NCBI RefSeq assembly: GCF_932526225.1
Contig: NC_064045.1
Span: 14,812,442-14,876,441, forward strand
Direction of reading: 5' to 3'
DNA from: Nematostella vectensis
Lineage: Eukaryota > Cnidaria > Anthozoa > Actiniaria > Edwardsiidae
DNA length: 64,000 nt
The translations under genes and the position numbers were made by a program. Shown here one piece after another: positions 12,582 through 23,284 of this stretch (position 1 is its first letter; each line of letters opens with the position of its first letter). A model generated the notes under the pieces. That model ran no database searches, was not told the origin of the DNA, and saw nothing but the letters and a program-made list of their open reading frames with translations.

Positions 12582-12864
12582 AGGCCCGTACCCAGGATTT
12601 TTCTTGGGAAGGGGAGGGGGGGGGGAGGGGGTTCTCTGATAAAAATATGACACCCCTGAAAAAACAAAAAGGGATTATTTTAATGCCGAAGTATCTCCGC
12701 AGTACGTTTATTGTGGGATTTGGCTGCATACCAGAGTGATCTAGCTTATGCTTTACAGTTTTGTCTACAAATAGCAAGTCTATTGAAAACCGAAAGTGGA
12801 CCTTCGGCCGCATGTGTGGGGGGTGCGTTCGCCCCCCCCCCCCCCCCCCCCTGGGTACAGGTCT
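12582..12864. mobile_element. MITE with AGGCCCGTACCCAGG-type inverted ends
   Basis: The left end AGGCCCGTACCCAGG (12582-12596) is mirrored on the right (12850-12864; reverse complement AGACCTGTACCCAGG, 13 of 15 identical). The inside holds a G-run near the left end and a C-run near the right end. A longer relative with the same ends lies at 43902-44818. No target-site duplication could be assigned. Confidence 0.65.
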
Positions 12865-13146
12865 CAAAAACTTCACACATTCAGAGAATGCTTCCTGTAG
12901 GTGTAGTCCCGCCGTGTGCAGAAGTAGCGCTACCTTCTGTTTGTCATTCACTACTCCTTTTGCTCGTCGCCAATGTAATGTTCTGGGTCGAATGCTTTAA
13001 ATGACGGCAATATTCTTAGATCATCCGCTTTATTATACTACTCTTATTGCATATATACACCGCTCTCCGGCTCCTCTACTCCTACCAATAATCCCTTACA
13101 TCCGTTAAGTAAACCCTTACACGTGACTGGTCACGGTTCCAGATCA

Positions 13147-14294
13147 CAATCCTACATACAGCTAACACAACCTTATACAGCCTATACAACCCTATACAGC
13201 TTATACAACCATATACTCTTTACATATAAGGTATATGTATAAGGATGTGTAAGCTGTATACGGTTGTATAGGCTGTATATAGTTGTGTAAGCTGTGAAAA
13301 TTTGTGTAGGCTGTATTACATGTTGTGTAAGCTGTATAGGGTTGTATAGGCTGTATAAGGTTGTGTAAGATGTATAAGGTTGTGTTAGCTGTATAAGGTT
13401 GTGTTAGCTGTATAAGGTTGTGTAAGCTGTATAAGGTTGTGTAGGCTGTATAAGGTTGTGTAGGCTGTATAAGGTTGTGTAAGCTGTATAAGGTTGTGTA
13501 AGCTTGTGTTAGCTGTATAAGGTTGTGTTAGCTGTATAAGGTTGTGTTAGCTGTATAAGGTTGTGTAAGCTGTATAAGGTTGTGTAGGCTGTATAAGGTT
13601 GTGTAAGCTGTATAAGGTTGTGTAAGCTGTATAAGGTTGTGTAAGCTGTATAAGGTTGTGTAAGCTGTATAAGGTTGTGTAAGCTGTATAAGGTTGTGTA
13701 AGCTGTATAAGATTGTGTAACCTGTTTAATGGTGTATAAGCTGTACAAGGTTGTATAGACTGTATAAGGTTGTGTAGGCTGTATAGGGTTGTATAGGCTG
13801 TATAAGGTTGTGTAGGCTGTATAAGGTTGTGTAAGCTGTATAAGGTTGCATAGGCTGTATAAAGTTGTGTTAGCTGTATAAGGTTGTGTTAGCTGTAAGG
13901 CTGTGTAGGCTGTATAAGGTTGTGTAAGCTGTATAAGGTTGTGTAAGCTGTATAAGGTTGTGTAAGCTGTATAAGGTTGTGTAGGCTGTATAAGGTTGTG
14001 TAAGCTGTATAAGGTTGCATAGGCTGTATAAAGTTGTGTTAGCTGTATAAGGTTGTGTTAGCTGTAAGGCTGTGTAGGCTGTATAAGGTTGTGTAAGCTG
14101 TATAGGGTTGTATAGGCTGTATAAGGTTGTGTAAGCTGTATAAGGTTGTGTAAGCTGTATAAGGTTGTGTAAGCTGTATAAGGTTGTTTAACCTGTATAT
14201 GGTTGTGTAAGCTTATAAGGTTGTGTAGACTGTATAAGGTTGTGTAGGCTGTATAAGGTTGTGTAAGCTGTATAGGGTTGTATAGGCTGTATAT
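13147..14294. repeat. 19-bp minisatellite, about 1.15 kb
   Basis: Unit GCTGTATAAGGTTGTGTAA, about 60 copies, with frequent AAGCT/TAGCT/GGCT variants and a few degenerate units at both edges. A short oppositely oriented stretch (ACAACCTTATACAGC-like, 13150-13215) precedes the main array, so the start can fold back on the rest. Confidence 0.95.
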
Positions 14295-14534
14295 TCTCCA
14301 CTAATCCATGAGCTAAAAAGGAAACACGTCATGATCACTAACCAGTGTTGTTTTTGTTCTGAAAATTCAACTCTTAACCAATTTAAGGATAAATGTAACT
14401 GTCCAATGCATTACTGGACAGTTTAGGATTAGAGCTGTGCTGTCTTTATTGCCAGAGATTCAAGGAGATTTCGTTGACTTCTGAGTATTTCATTTGCATT
14501 TGGTAGCATTCTGAACAGCCTGAATACTCCTCTA

Positions 14535-15013
14535 TGTCTAAATAACAGAGGGGTCCTAGGCAAGCAAATGCCCCATATTTCCCCCCGATCTATTTATTTC
14601 CATGTCTAAATAACAGAGGGGTCCTACAGGCAAGCAAATGCCCCATATTTTCCCCCTATCCTTTTATTTGTATGTCTAAATAACAGAGGGTTCTAACACG
14701 CAAGCAAATTCCCCATATTTCCCCCCGATCTATTTTTTTGTATGTCTAAATTACAGAGGGTTCTTACACGCAAGCAAATGCCCCATATTTCCCCCCGATC
14801 TATTTTTTTGTATGTCTAAATTACAGAGGGTTCTTACACGCAAGCAAATGCCCCATATTTCCCCCCGATCTATTTATTTGTATGTCTAAATAACAAAGGG
14901 GGGTCCTACAGGCAAGCAAATGCCCCAGTATTTTCCCTCTATTTATTTTTTAGAGGGTTCGTACCGGCAAGCAAATACCCCAGTATTTTCCCCGATCTAT
15001 TTCATTATTTGTA
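14535..15013. repeat. Minisatellite, about 60-bp unit, 7-8 copies
   Basis: Copies contain TATGTCTAAATAACAGAGGG, then a variable link, GCAAGCAAATGCCCCATATT and a CCCCCGATCTATT tail. The last copies are truncated, and the array runs into the dispersed-repeat fragment near 15038. Confidence 0.9.
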
Positions 15014-15390
15014 TGTCTAAATACCGGTTTCCGTTTTGTTCTTCAGGCCGGGTTTCTTTGGTTTTTTTTTTTCAAGATAAGTCATGCAAATCACTAGACA
15101 AAGAAAACAACCACATCAGCGTATTCCAGACTGCGCATAAAACCAGAACACTTCTCAACTCAAAGCTACAAGAAAATACCTATAAGACTATTCTGACCAT
15201 ATATTCCTACAAGCGTAGCAATTCCAAGAACAATTCTTAAAAGCGTAGCGATTCTACGAGCTTGTCCTCTTTAAGTCGCCGTGGTTTCTCGACTCATTGG
15301 AGCGATCGCTCGGATCACAGGTGATGAATTTGCGTAACGACCCGGGAATTCGTGCGCTGTTTGCTGCCCGGCAAGACCTACGTTTCTAAG

Positions 15391-15861
15391 GTAAGAAATA
15401 AACATATTTTTGTCCTTTTTTCAAAGATTTTTTGGCTCAATTACAAAATAATTTTGTAAATGTCATCTCTATACAATGGTAGCGACAGTGTTAAGAGCGA
15501 CGGTAGGAAAGACGGTAGGTATAGCAGCGCGTGTACAGCCGACTGCATTTTGGTTAATAAGCGTTTGCGGTTGCTTATTCTATTATATTAGTTGTTTTTG
15601 GTCTATTTGGAGCAAAAAAAACAAAAAACAAAAAACAAAACAAGGAAAAGAAAACAATATGGTTTGGAAATTACCATGATAATTGCGAACGTGTAAAACT
15701 TGAACAAGTCCAGATGACATAAGCAAGTCTCGCATGTGAAACTATGCTGTTTATTCCATAACTTGCATAATTTCAAGAAAACCCACATTGCAAGAACTGG
15801 AGCTACGTTTAGCTTAATAATGCTTGTAAATCGCAATGATTGTTTTAATCTTTTCTTTTAG
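15391..15861 (+). other. 5' UTR intron of the sulfotransferase gene
   Basis: Donor CTAAG/GTAAGAAA at 15390/15391 and acceptor TTCTTTTAG/GAAG at 15861/15862 bracket an intron just upstream of the sulfotransferase start codon. The transcription start would lie upstream of 15390; no TATA box was recognised there. The inferred second exon carries 127 bp of 5' UTR before the ATG. Confidence 0.5.
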
Positions 15862-15988
15862 GAAGAACTGGTCGATATTTTAAGCATCCCTGTTTTGCCT
15901 GCAACCGGCTGGGTCACTTAGCGAACGGTTGCACAATCCAAAATACAAGATGTAATAAAAACAGCAGCAGAAATCGGCTCTGAATGCC

Positions 15989-17062
15989 ATGGCGTATAAG
16001 AAGAGATGCATCATCCTGGTGACTTTCTCGATAGGTTTCCTATACTCTATTACATTCCACGCTTTCTTCATTCCTTCCTTCAAGGTAATAAATCTATTCC
16101 GTCGATTCCAGTTCCATCAATTCGCATCTCTCAAGGGACGGAGCGGAGTGTTAATCTTATCGTATGGTAGATCGGGATCCTCGTTTCTCGGGCAGCTCTT
16201 CAACCTGCACCCGGATGTATTTTACATATTTGAGCCTCTCAAAATGATCCAATCACTAGGCAGCTCTACTCGGTACCAGGACACTGCCGTGAGAATGATA
16301 CATGACCTACTTAACTGCAATCTTGACGGGCACGAGGAATTCCTGGATTTCGTGACGAACACCCATCACCACAGATTCTCCAGCAGGGCCTTGACGCGAC
16401 CTTTTTGCTTCAAGAACACAACAGGGACAAAGCCTAAGTTCTTTTGTCGACCCCTGAACGTTCCCGAAACAAAACACATTTGCTCAAACCGCGTTCATCG
16501 CGTTGTGAAAGTCTTAACATCGCGTTTGCCTAAATTGGACGTGTCGCTGATTGAGGGATTCTCTCAAGAGGGTGAAGAGGTCAAAGTACTTCACCTGGTA
16601 CGCGACCCAAGAGCTGTTGTAGCATCATTACAGAAGGTCCGCTGGCTAGAAGCGCCGGGAACTGCAGGCGCCTCTTTTAGTTCTCGAGTGCAGACATTTT
16701 GTGAAGCGATGCTAGAAACATTAGACTTTATCCTGAAAGCTGAAGCATCCTTATACGGGAAGTACAAGCTTTTACGATATGAGGATCTCGTCGCAGATGT
16801 TTATAAGACTTCTAAGGAGCTGTTCCATTTTGTGGGCATAGCGCGAGGGACGGAGAGTATCAATAGGTGGATTAGAATGAGTATCAACGCCAAGACTGAC
16901 GTCACATCTGAGACATACGAATACCAAACAACTCGGGCTAATATGACATCGCTTATCCACGCCTGGAAATCACGGTTGAGCGAGAAACAGATAAGGACAG
17001 TTGAATGGTACTGTAAGCCCATGATGGTAGCTCATGGGTACACGCCTATGTTTGTACAATAA
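15989..17062 (+). CDS. Carbohydrate (GlcNAc/Gal 6-O type) sulfotransferase
   Basis: A single-exon open frame of 357 residues. It reads as a type II Golgi membrane protein: basic N-terminus MAYKKRC, one hydrophobic anchor at about residues 7-30, then a lumenal Sulfotransfer_1 domain. The 5'-phosphosulfate-binding loop SYGRSGSSFLG is at about 58-68 and is followed by HPDVFYIFEPL, typical of the CHST1-7 group. The 3'-phosphate-binding VRDPRAVVASL is at about 204-214, and LLRYEDLV follows. The family moves sulfate from PAPS to the 6-hydroxyl of GlcNAc, Gal or GalNAc on glycans; which sugar is used here cannot be told. Length fits the family (about 350-480). An AATAAA (17058-17063) overlaps the stop codon. 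An ATG at 15984 (ATGCC) is out of frame; the chosen start gives the anchor its basic cytoplasmic flank. Confidence 0.88.
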   Translation: MAYKKRCIILVTFSIGFLYSITFHAFFIPSFKVINLFRRFQFHQFASLKGRSGVLILSYGRSGSSFLGQLFNLHPDVFYIFEPLKMIQSLGSSTRYQDTAVRMIHDLLNCNLDGHEEFLDFVTNTHHHRFSSRALTRPFCFKNTTGTKPKFFCRPLNVPETKHICSNRVHRVVKVLTSRLPKLDVSLIEGFSQEGEEVKVLHLVRDPRAVVASLQKVRWLEAPGTAGASFSSRVQTFCEAMLETLDFILKAEASLYGKYKLLRYEDLVADVYKTSKELFHFVGIARGTESINRWIRMSINAKTDVTSETYEYQTTRANMTSLIHAWKSRLSEKQIRTVEWYCKPMMVAHGYTPMFVQ

Positions 17063-17256
17063 ACAACAACAATTTATTATACCCAAAATTAAAACATGCA
17101 GTTAATTACAATTCTAATATGCATATAATACAAAAGTATTTGTAAGTAGGTCATATCTAGGGACTATGAATCCCTTATACGTAAGCCGAAGGTACCGCCT
17201 CTTACCGATTAACCTTTATTGGAGGACTTAAAAGAACCGCTAGGGACGCTGGCCCG

Positions 17257-17450
17257 AAGCCTCCTCCGCAGACAACTCTACTCTTTAATGGCCTTTATTC
17301 AGATTCGGGATACCCGTGTTTGCGATTTTAGGGCGCGGGAGACTAGTACCGCCCCCTCCCCCTGTGTCATTTTCCTCCTCTTTTCGCCACAGGAAGTCGT
17401 AAAAAAAAAACGCTTTTTTCCGTGAGAAGAGATGCCTGCGGAGGAGGTTA
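17257..17450. mobile_element. 194-bp MITE with 9-bp target-site duplication
   Basis: Inverted ends AAGCCTCCTCCGCAG (left) and, reverse-complemented, TAACCTCCTCCGCAG (right) continue imperfectly for about 25 bp. The element is flanked by identical GCTGGCCCG at 17248-17256 and 17451-17459. A 9-bp duplication is typical of Mutator-like elements; that assignment is inference. Confidence 0.75.
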
Positions 17451-17966
17451 GCTGGCCCGTGGTACCATCTTCAGTGACAATGCTTACACACTAACTCACA
17501 CTCATGATTATAAACTGTATGAAGCACTCCGTATCTACACACTGACAGGTAAAATCAGTACATGTGAAGCGCATTTGATCCTGTCTCAAGCAGTCTGTTA
17601 TGTGATACCTGTGTTGTCATGGGCGCGTTGTAAAAGATATGGGTTGTGGGCTAGAAAGAACAGGAATAAAACACGATCCAATATAAAGAGAGCCAGCGCA
17701 AGGCCTATTTAAGGCACTTTCTCCTGTATTTAAGATAAAGTCTCATACATTTACTGTAATTCTGGATGCTAGAAGGTTATACTCTTTTGTTTTAAAATAA
17801 CCTTTTCTATAAGAACATTCAGCCTGAGATTTTACCAAAAAGAACATGCTAAGAACAGTCATTAGAACATACCAACGCTCAAAAACCAACAATCCATTTT
17901 TTTTCTGAGTGATGCGGAATGTAGTATTAGACTGTTTCCATTCCATTGTTATTTATCATTTGTGTT
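17451..17966. other. Intergenic, no gene seen
   Basis: Sequence between two MITEs with no open frame of note and no recognised motif. Confidence 0.4.
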
Positions 17967-18834
17967 ATGCACTAGTCAATTGAAAACCCCACCCCCATTG
18001 TCCCGGGGAAGGGTGAGGGGTAAGACTTTGACCCTGTACGGGGGGGGGGGGGGGGGGGGGGGTGAATAGGGGTATGTAAATCCGCCGATCCGCAACATTT
18101 TCGGGGCAAATCCGAGATAAACAATAGCATCCATTGAAATTCATTAAAAATCCGAAGTTCGACCGTCAATGCAGTCAAAATCCGTGCCCAAATTGTCAAA
18201 AGATCCGTGATCCGCCGTATTTCCAAAATCTGCCAATCCGCTGAAATAATCATCAAAATCCGTAATCCGTGAGCATTTCGGGGCTGAATCCGCCGATCCG
18301 CGAACCTATTCACCCCCCCCCCCCCCCCTGTACAAAACCGAGAAAAGCCCCCACCCCCTCGGGACAAAACAGCAGTTTAATGCCCCTACCCCTTGGGGTG
18401 CAAACAATAGGCAACTCCCCGACAACAAGTCATCTGAAATAAGCTTTTTTATCTTTCAAAGCCAGTACACTTCAGAGAGTACATTTGCACCAATTACTAT
18501 GAAGATAACAGTTACAAAAAAAGATGGAAAAATAAATCATTTTCATCTGGCATTTTTTTTTTAATATTCGTTTTTGCACATGTCGCCGTTCAGCATGCCA
18601 CACGCTGATACATGGAATTGCTTGTTACAGAAGAGTCTCAAGCCAGACATTAACATGATATTTGTGACACTATTCACTAGTCCCAAACCCCCACGGCGGG
18701 GATAAGTCTTAGAGTTTAAAACTGTCAATTCCCCCACCCCCTCGGGACAGATTCTTGTTCAAAAGTGCTCTAAACCCTCACCTTAACCCCACACTTCCCC
18801 GGGACCATGGGGGTGATGGTTAAACCCTCTCTGA
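17967..18834. mobile_element. MITE with GCACTAGTCAATTGAAA ends, carrying a nested insertion
   Basis: The left end (GCACTAGTCAATTGAAA, then CCCCACCCCCATTGTCCCGG) is mirrored near 18797-18822 (CCCCGGGACCATGGGGGTG). The far right end is eroded. The interior is shared, in inverse orientation, with 44161-44735. A second element (18040-18327) interrupts it. Confidence 0.65.
18040..18327. mobile_element. 288-bp G-run/C-run bounded insertion rich in ATCCG
   Basis: The element starts with about 23 G followed by TGAATAGG and ends with CCTATTCA followed by about 16 C, forming inverted ends. CCTGTAC flanks both sides; the run of C makes the exact duplication 6-8 bp. The related copy at 44161-44735 keeps the uninterrupted site (reverse complement GACCCTGTACAAAAC). 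The interior repeats ATCCG more than ten times and has AATCCGCCGATCCGC near both ends. Confidence 0.7.
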
Positions 18835-18840
18835 TAGTCA

Positions 18841-21800
18841 AAGATGCAACCAGCCTCGTAGGCTGTGTTTGCATCCACATGTATGCCCCCCTTCCCGCCC
18901 AAAAAAAATGTTTTGATGTCTCCAGCCAAGGCGAGTGTGACTTGATAATATCCTTTTCAGCTTCTTTTGACTTCAGTATATATTTGGACTTTATATAATA
19001 TATATAATATATATTAAATAATAATTAAGTGTTGTTTGATTCCAAAAAGAGTGCTCTATACCAGAAGTAGAGTGCTGAGTATATTTCTCCTACCCAAGTA
19101 TATCTCTATTACAATTACTCTCCTGCACCCGTGGGAGTCTCAAGATTTGGAACCTTTTTTCTAGCCTAATTTTCTTGAAAATATCCATACATTCACTATA
19201 TTTTCCCGCATTAGTTACCTTGATACTTTTGATATATTCACTGTATTTTCTCAAGATTTTTCCTAAAGCGAGGTTGACAGCTATGTACATGTATATAAGG
19301 AAACACTACTTGACAACTCAAGCCAAGCATTACTTTAGAGTTTCCTCTAAGTTGAAGTCGAAATGCAACTTCTATGGACTACGGTATATATTTGGACTTT
19401 TAATGGCAGGCAACCCTACACCTCTACCCCTCCTACCCAAAGCTACTGGCCAAGGACCAGTTATATAAAACATCAGGCGTGTTCCCATGAGTGGCCGAGG
19501 GGGGGAGGGGGTGCACAGTCATAGGTAATACATGGAAAAAGCATAGTGATTGAAGATTCCTTTATAAGAAATCACCTCCTTTTTCGCCCCCAAAGGGGGG
19601 TACGCGTCCACCTACTTGCCTGAACATATTGTTGGGAGGAGCTGTCCAATTCAAAGGGACAGAAGGAGAAGATGGCACAAGGTATCAGATGGGAGTTCGT
19701 AGGTAAGGAGCCCTGGGTTACCTAGCCAGTACAGCAGTTTTCTTTAGTTGTTCATAGAATCAGAAAATATGGGGTAAATGTGGCTGCTACATCAAGGTTA
19801 GCACTCACAGTATAGCGGATTTAGGGGGAGGGTTTAGGGGATTTTAACCCCTCTTTGGGCTGCCAGAAAGCCATATTTAACAAAAAAAATATTCCCCTCT
19901 CGCCTCTTTGTCACTGAGCGAAACCCCCCCTTTAGCGAAAAGCTAGATCCGTCCCTGCCTCCACATAAAAAGAACACCAACTAAATCATTTGAAGTACTA
20001 TAATTTCAAATAAACCTATTTCAATGAAGGTTGTCAGTGCAAATGGCAAATGGCGATTTGCAAATGGCAGTTCTACAACCGAAAGTAAGCATGTGTCTCG
20101 AAGAATATGGATAAATCAAAACAAATTATCCATTAAAGGTTACCAATGCTTGGCTCTGACATTACTGAACATTATTTAACACCTTTAATTTTACGATTAA
20201 TTCATACCCATAACCCATTTGCACTGACAACCTTTTGAGAAATAGGTGTATTTTATTCAAGGTCTACTGGCATAGGTATATTGACTGTCACAACAGATGA
20301 TCGTGTTGATCACCAAATTGGGTTATTCAGTTTTATATTTTTTTTAATTCAATTATTGATAAACTACAATACTAAAGTCTTTATTTGGGAATGATTACCT
20401 AACAAATGGCCTTGAAGTTAAACATACTGTCAGAGGTAGAGTTGCACACTACTGTGCATAATACCAGGTCTTAAATGCAAATTAGATGCACTGTATATAT
20501 TCCTAGATATATCCGCAGTATTGCATTCTTAGTATCGTCCTTGCTTAGTCCATCTCCTAGAAATAGAATTTTTGTATTATAATGTCCTGCAAGAGGAAAA
20601 TACACCAGTACATATTATTAGTATTATTATTATCACTACGGAGCTATAAATAAAGTGAGTTTATGCGTCATCACCAAACCATCGCGTCGTTTTGCCTATG
20701 ATTTACTTTCGATTTCTTTAAACATTATACTTCAAGAAATAAGGATTTAGACTTTCAGGGACTGTCTGTGGCATGCATCAAACTTCGTCTATCGTGATAT
20801 TCAATAATTATTTACAACATATTCATGAAGGAAGCACTTTGAGGAACAAAGCAATACACTGATTACAAGCCTTGATTAGCAGTAAACAAATTCGTCTGGG
20901 TGTGCCGAAAATTTGGCACAAAAACACAGCTAAAAACGAGAATTTCGCTCTAAAGCATTTGGAATTGGATTCAATTTAAGAATGCTAGTCAATATTGAGC
21001 TGTAGCTGAAATCTAGGCCGGAAATATACGGAAAAATGGATAAAGTCGCGAATTTTGTGTGACGTTTTCTTTTTTGACAACTGCCTTCCGAATTCGCCTT
21101 CCACATCGATTATGTTACGCATTTACTGGTATAAAACTCCGTCATTTTCCTGAAACACGACATAACATACACAATTTACCTATAGCAGAGACTATTTAGA
21201 GTTTTTCAAAACAAATATATTTTCTGGGGCTCCAACTAGTAAATCCTTGGAAATAATCGAGATTTGAGAATAGTAGCAGGACGAAGGAGCGAAATGACCT
21301 TTCGAAGCGGATATATCAAACCTCGAAAACCGAGATGTATTTCTTAATAAAGACAGGGTTAGAAAACCTATTTTACCAGAATATTAGCGTAATCAGGTAC
21401 AGATAATACCTTTAAATCAGAGAAAGGCTCATTCAAGACTCTAGAAACAAAATAAAGGCGAAGAAGTGCGAATTTTTTTCGCGTGGTGCGAAGTTTCCGA
21501 CAATGCAACATGGCGGTTACCCTTTGTTAGCAGTATTAGAGATTTGAGAGTAGTACCCTGGAAATAACTGGCCGATTCTGCCTTAAAACAGACCATATTT
21601 ATTTGATCAAGAAATCTTTATTATCTTAGCCATAATTAGAGCTCTGATGACTTTCGAAACGTGTATTATCGCCAACATTTAAGTTTCTTGGACGATGAAG
21701 AAATGGTGATGAATTTGAGAGCGACGAGCTCAAGACAATTTTACCGCGACAGTTAATTGCACCAAAATACCTTGAAAACATGTACAAGAGGACCCATATT

Positions 21801-22500
21801 CAAGGGAAAATAAGTTTCCAGCTTTATTAATGAAAATTGTCAAATAGTTTTAGCGATATTCTAGTAAAAGTACAGCAAAAAGTTTGGTTTATAATCGAGT
21901 CCTAGACAAGAGTACTTCATCAAAATGCGCGCTTCGACCATTTTAGGAACCGTAACAGCCGGTTGACAATCCAAAGGATTTGCATCGAAAAATGAGTTAA
22001 AATAACAGAGATTCAGCGGTCAGAGCGTTAATATTGATAAAAAAACATTACTCTACAAGCTTCTACCAAGTTTTTAGGAAAAATCGCTGAAAATCGCAAA
22101 GTTTAGAGCCAATGTTTACGACAGAAGCAATTACCAGCACTAGCCGGCCGACATCTCTATGTGTTTGTTGGCCAAATTTGAAATTATTTTTTAGAGTGAA
22201 AACCCGAACCACTACCCTCCTTCATCCAAAATACAAAAAGTAGGATGACTTAAGTTTGGTATAACCCCGAAATCACAACGCTAACATGGACGAGCGAGAT
22301 ACAGCAAGGCGTTCAACACGAAATGGAAGTGCAATCTATTTCAAACTTTCTAAAGTTTTCACAAAATTCACAAATCAAAACGCGAGAAATTTCAATCACT
22401 TACCATCAAGGGAAAGCCTAAAGTATACTCTACAGCATTGGGGCTTTTTTCCTTTCTCGGAATCATCGAGGAGCTCTCACGGAGTGAAAGTTTCATATGA
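18841..22500. other. Intergenic, no supported gene
   Basis: Mostly AT-rich. It holds a foldback pair at 20008-20054/20209-20255, a weaker inverted pair near 19811/19965, and one short exon-like stretch at about 19622-19701 ending at GTAAGG. Nothing else coding was seen. Confidence 0.45.
20008..20255. mobile_element. Foldback element, about 45-bp inverted arms
   Basis: The left arm (core GGTTGTCAGTGCAAATGG at 20029-20046) and the right arm (CATTTGCACTGACAACC) are about 80% complementary over about 45 bp and are separated by about 155 bp. A target-site duplication was not established. Confidence 0.55.
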
Positions 22501-22576
22501 AGAAGCACAAATTTGCAAATGGCTGCCGATGTTACGAGTGTTGTTGGGGTGCTTTCTCGGGCGTCCGCATGCACGG

Positions 22577-22584
22577 TATAAATA
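22577..22584 (+). promoter_or_regulatory. TATA box of the histone H1 gene
   Basis: TATAAATA lies 119 bp before the H1 start codon. An octamer-like ATTTGCAAAT (22508-22517) lies about 65 bp further upstream, as in many histone promoters, and a reverse CCAAT sits near 22437. Confidence 0.65.
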
Positions 22585-22702
22585 ATCTGCGCGTCGTCTA
22601 CTGCGTCACTTCTCCCCAAGCGCCTCAACCGAACAATTACGGTCGCTCGATCGAACGAAAATATCCCAAGAACCCGCTCGACAGATTGATAACTTATTCA
22701 AA

Positions 22703-23272
22703 ATGTCCGCCGATGCCGCTAAATCCACCAAGAAGGAAAGCAAGCCTAAAAAACCAGCGGAGCACCCGAAATACAGCGAAATGATCGCATCCGCCATTTC
22801 TTCTTTGAAGGATCGTAACGGATCTTCAAGACAGGCTATAGAGAAATACATCAAAGCGAATTATAAAGTCGGAGAGAGCGTCGGAGTTCACCTGAAAATG
22901 GCGCTCAAACGCGCAGTTGCCGGAGGCTCGATTTTACAGACCAAGGGAGTCGGAGCTTCGGGATCGTTCAAACTCGCAAAGAAGGCGGAGGTCCCCAAGA
23001 AGAAAGTCACTAAGAAAGTCGCCAAGAAAAAGCCAGCAGCCAAGCCTAAAAAGGCTTCTGTCAAAAAACCCGCCGCCAAAAAGGCTAAGTCTCCCAAGAA
23101 GAAAGCTGCGAAAAAGCCCGCCAAAAAATCAACACCTAAAAAGGCAAAAAAGCCCGCCGCTAAGAAATCGCCAAAGAAGCTATCAAAAAAACCTGCAGCT
23201 AAGAAAACACCCAAGAAGGTAGCCAAGAAACCAGCCGCTAAGAAATCATCAAAGAAATCAGCTAAGAAGTAA
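22703..23272 (+). CDS. Linker histone H1
   Basis: An intronless frame of 189 residues. Residues 1-20 are a short Lys-rich head; about 21-93 form the winged-helix globular domain ([58 protein letters not shown]); and about 94-189 are an Ala/Lys/Pro-rich tail with repeated KKPAAKK and SPKK-type motifs. It binds nucleosome linker DNA and compacts chromatin in the nucleus. The start fits a TATA box 119 bp upstream. The 3' side has AATAAA 7 bp after the stop and no good canonical histone stem-loop, which suggests a polyadenylated, replication-independent type, though this is inference. Length is normal for invertebrate H1. Confidence 0.95.
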   Translation: MSADAAKSTKKESKPKKPAEHPKYSEMIASAISSLKDRNGSSRQAIEKYIKANYKVGESVGVHLKMALKRAVAGGSILQTKGVGASGSFKLAKKAEVPKKKVTKKVAKKKPAAKPKKASVKKPAAKKAKSPKKKAAKKPAKKSTPKKAKKPAAKKSPKKLSKKPAAKKTPKKVAKKPAAKKSSKKSAKK

Positions 23273-23278
23273 TTTTAT

Positions 23279-23284
23279 AATAAA
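23279..23284 (+). terminator. Poly(A) signal AATAAA after H1
   Basis: Canonical hexamer starting 7 bases after the H1 stop codon. The short GGCTCTTTCAGA near 23738 only weakly resembles a histone stem-loop and is 460 bp away. Confidence 0.5.

Noticed and set aside
22888-23226. Phe/Ala/Leu-rich minus-strand frame over H1
   Set aside because: Antisense shadow of the Lys/Ala-rich H1 tail.
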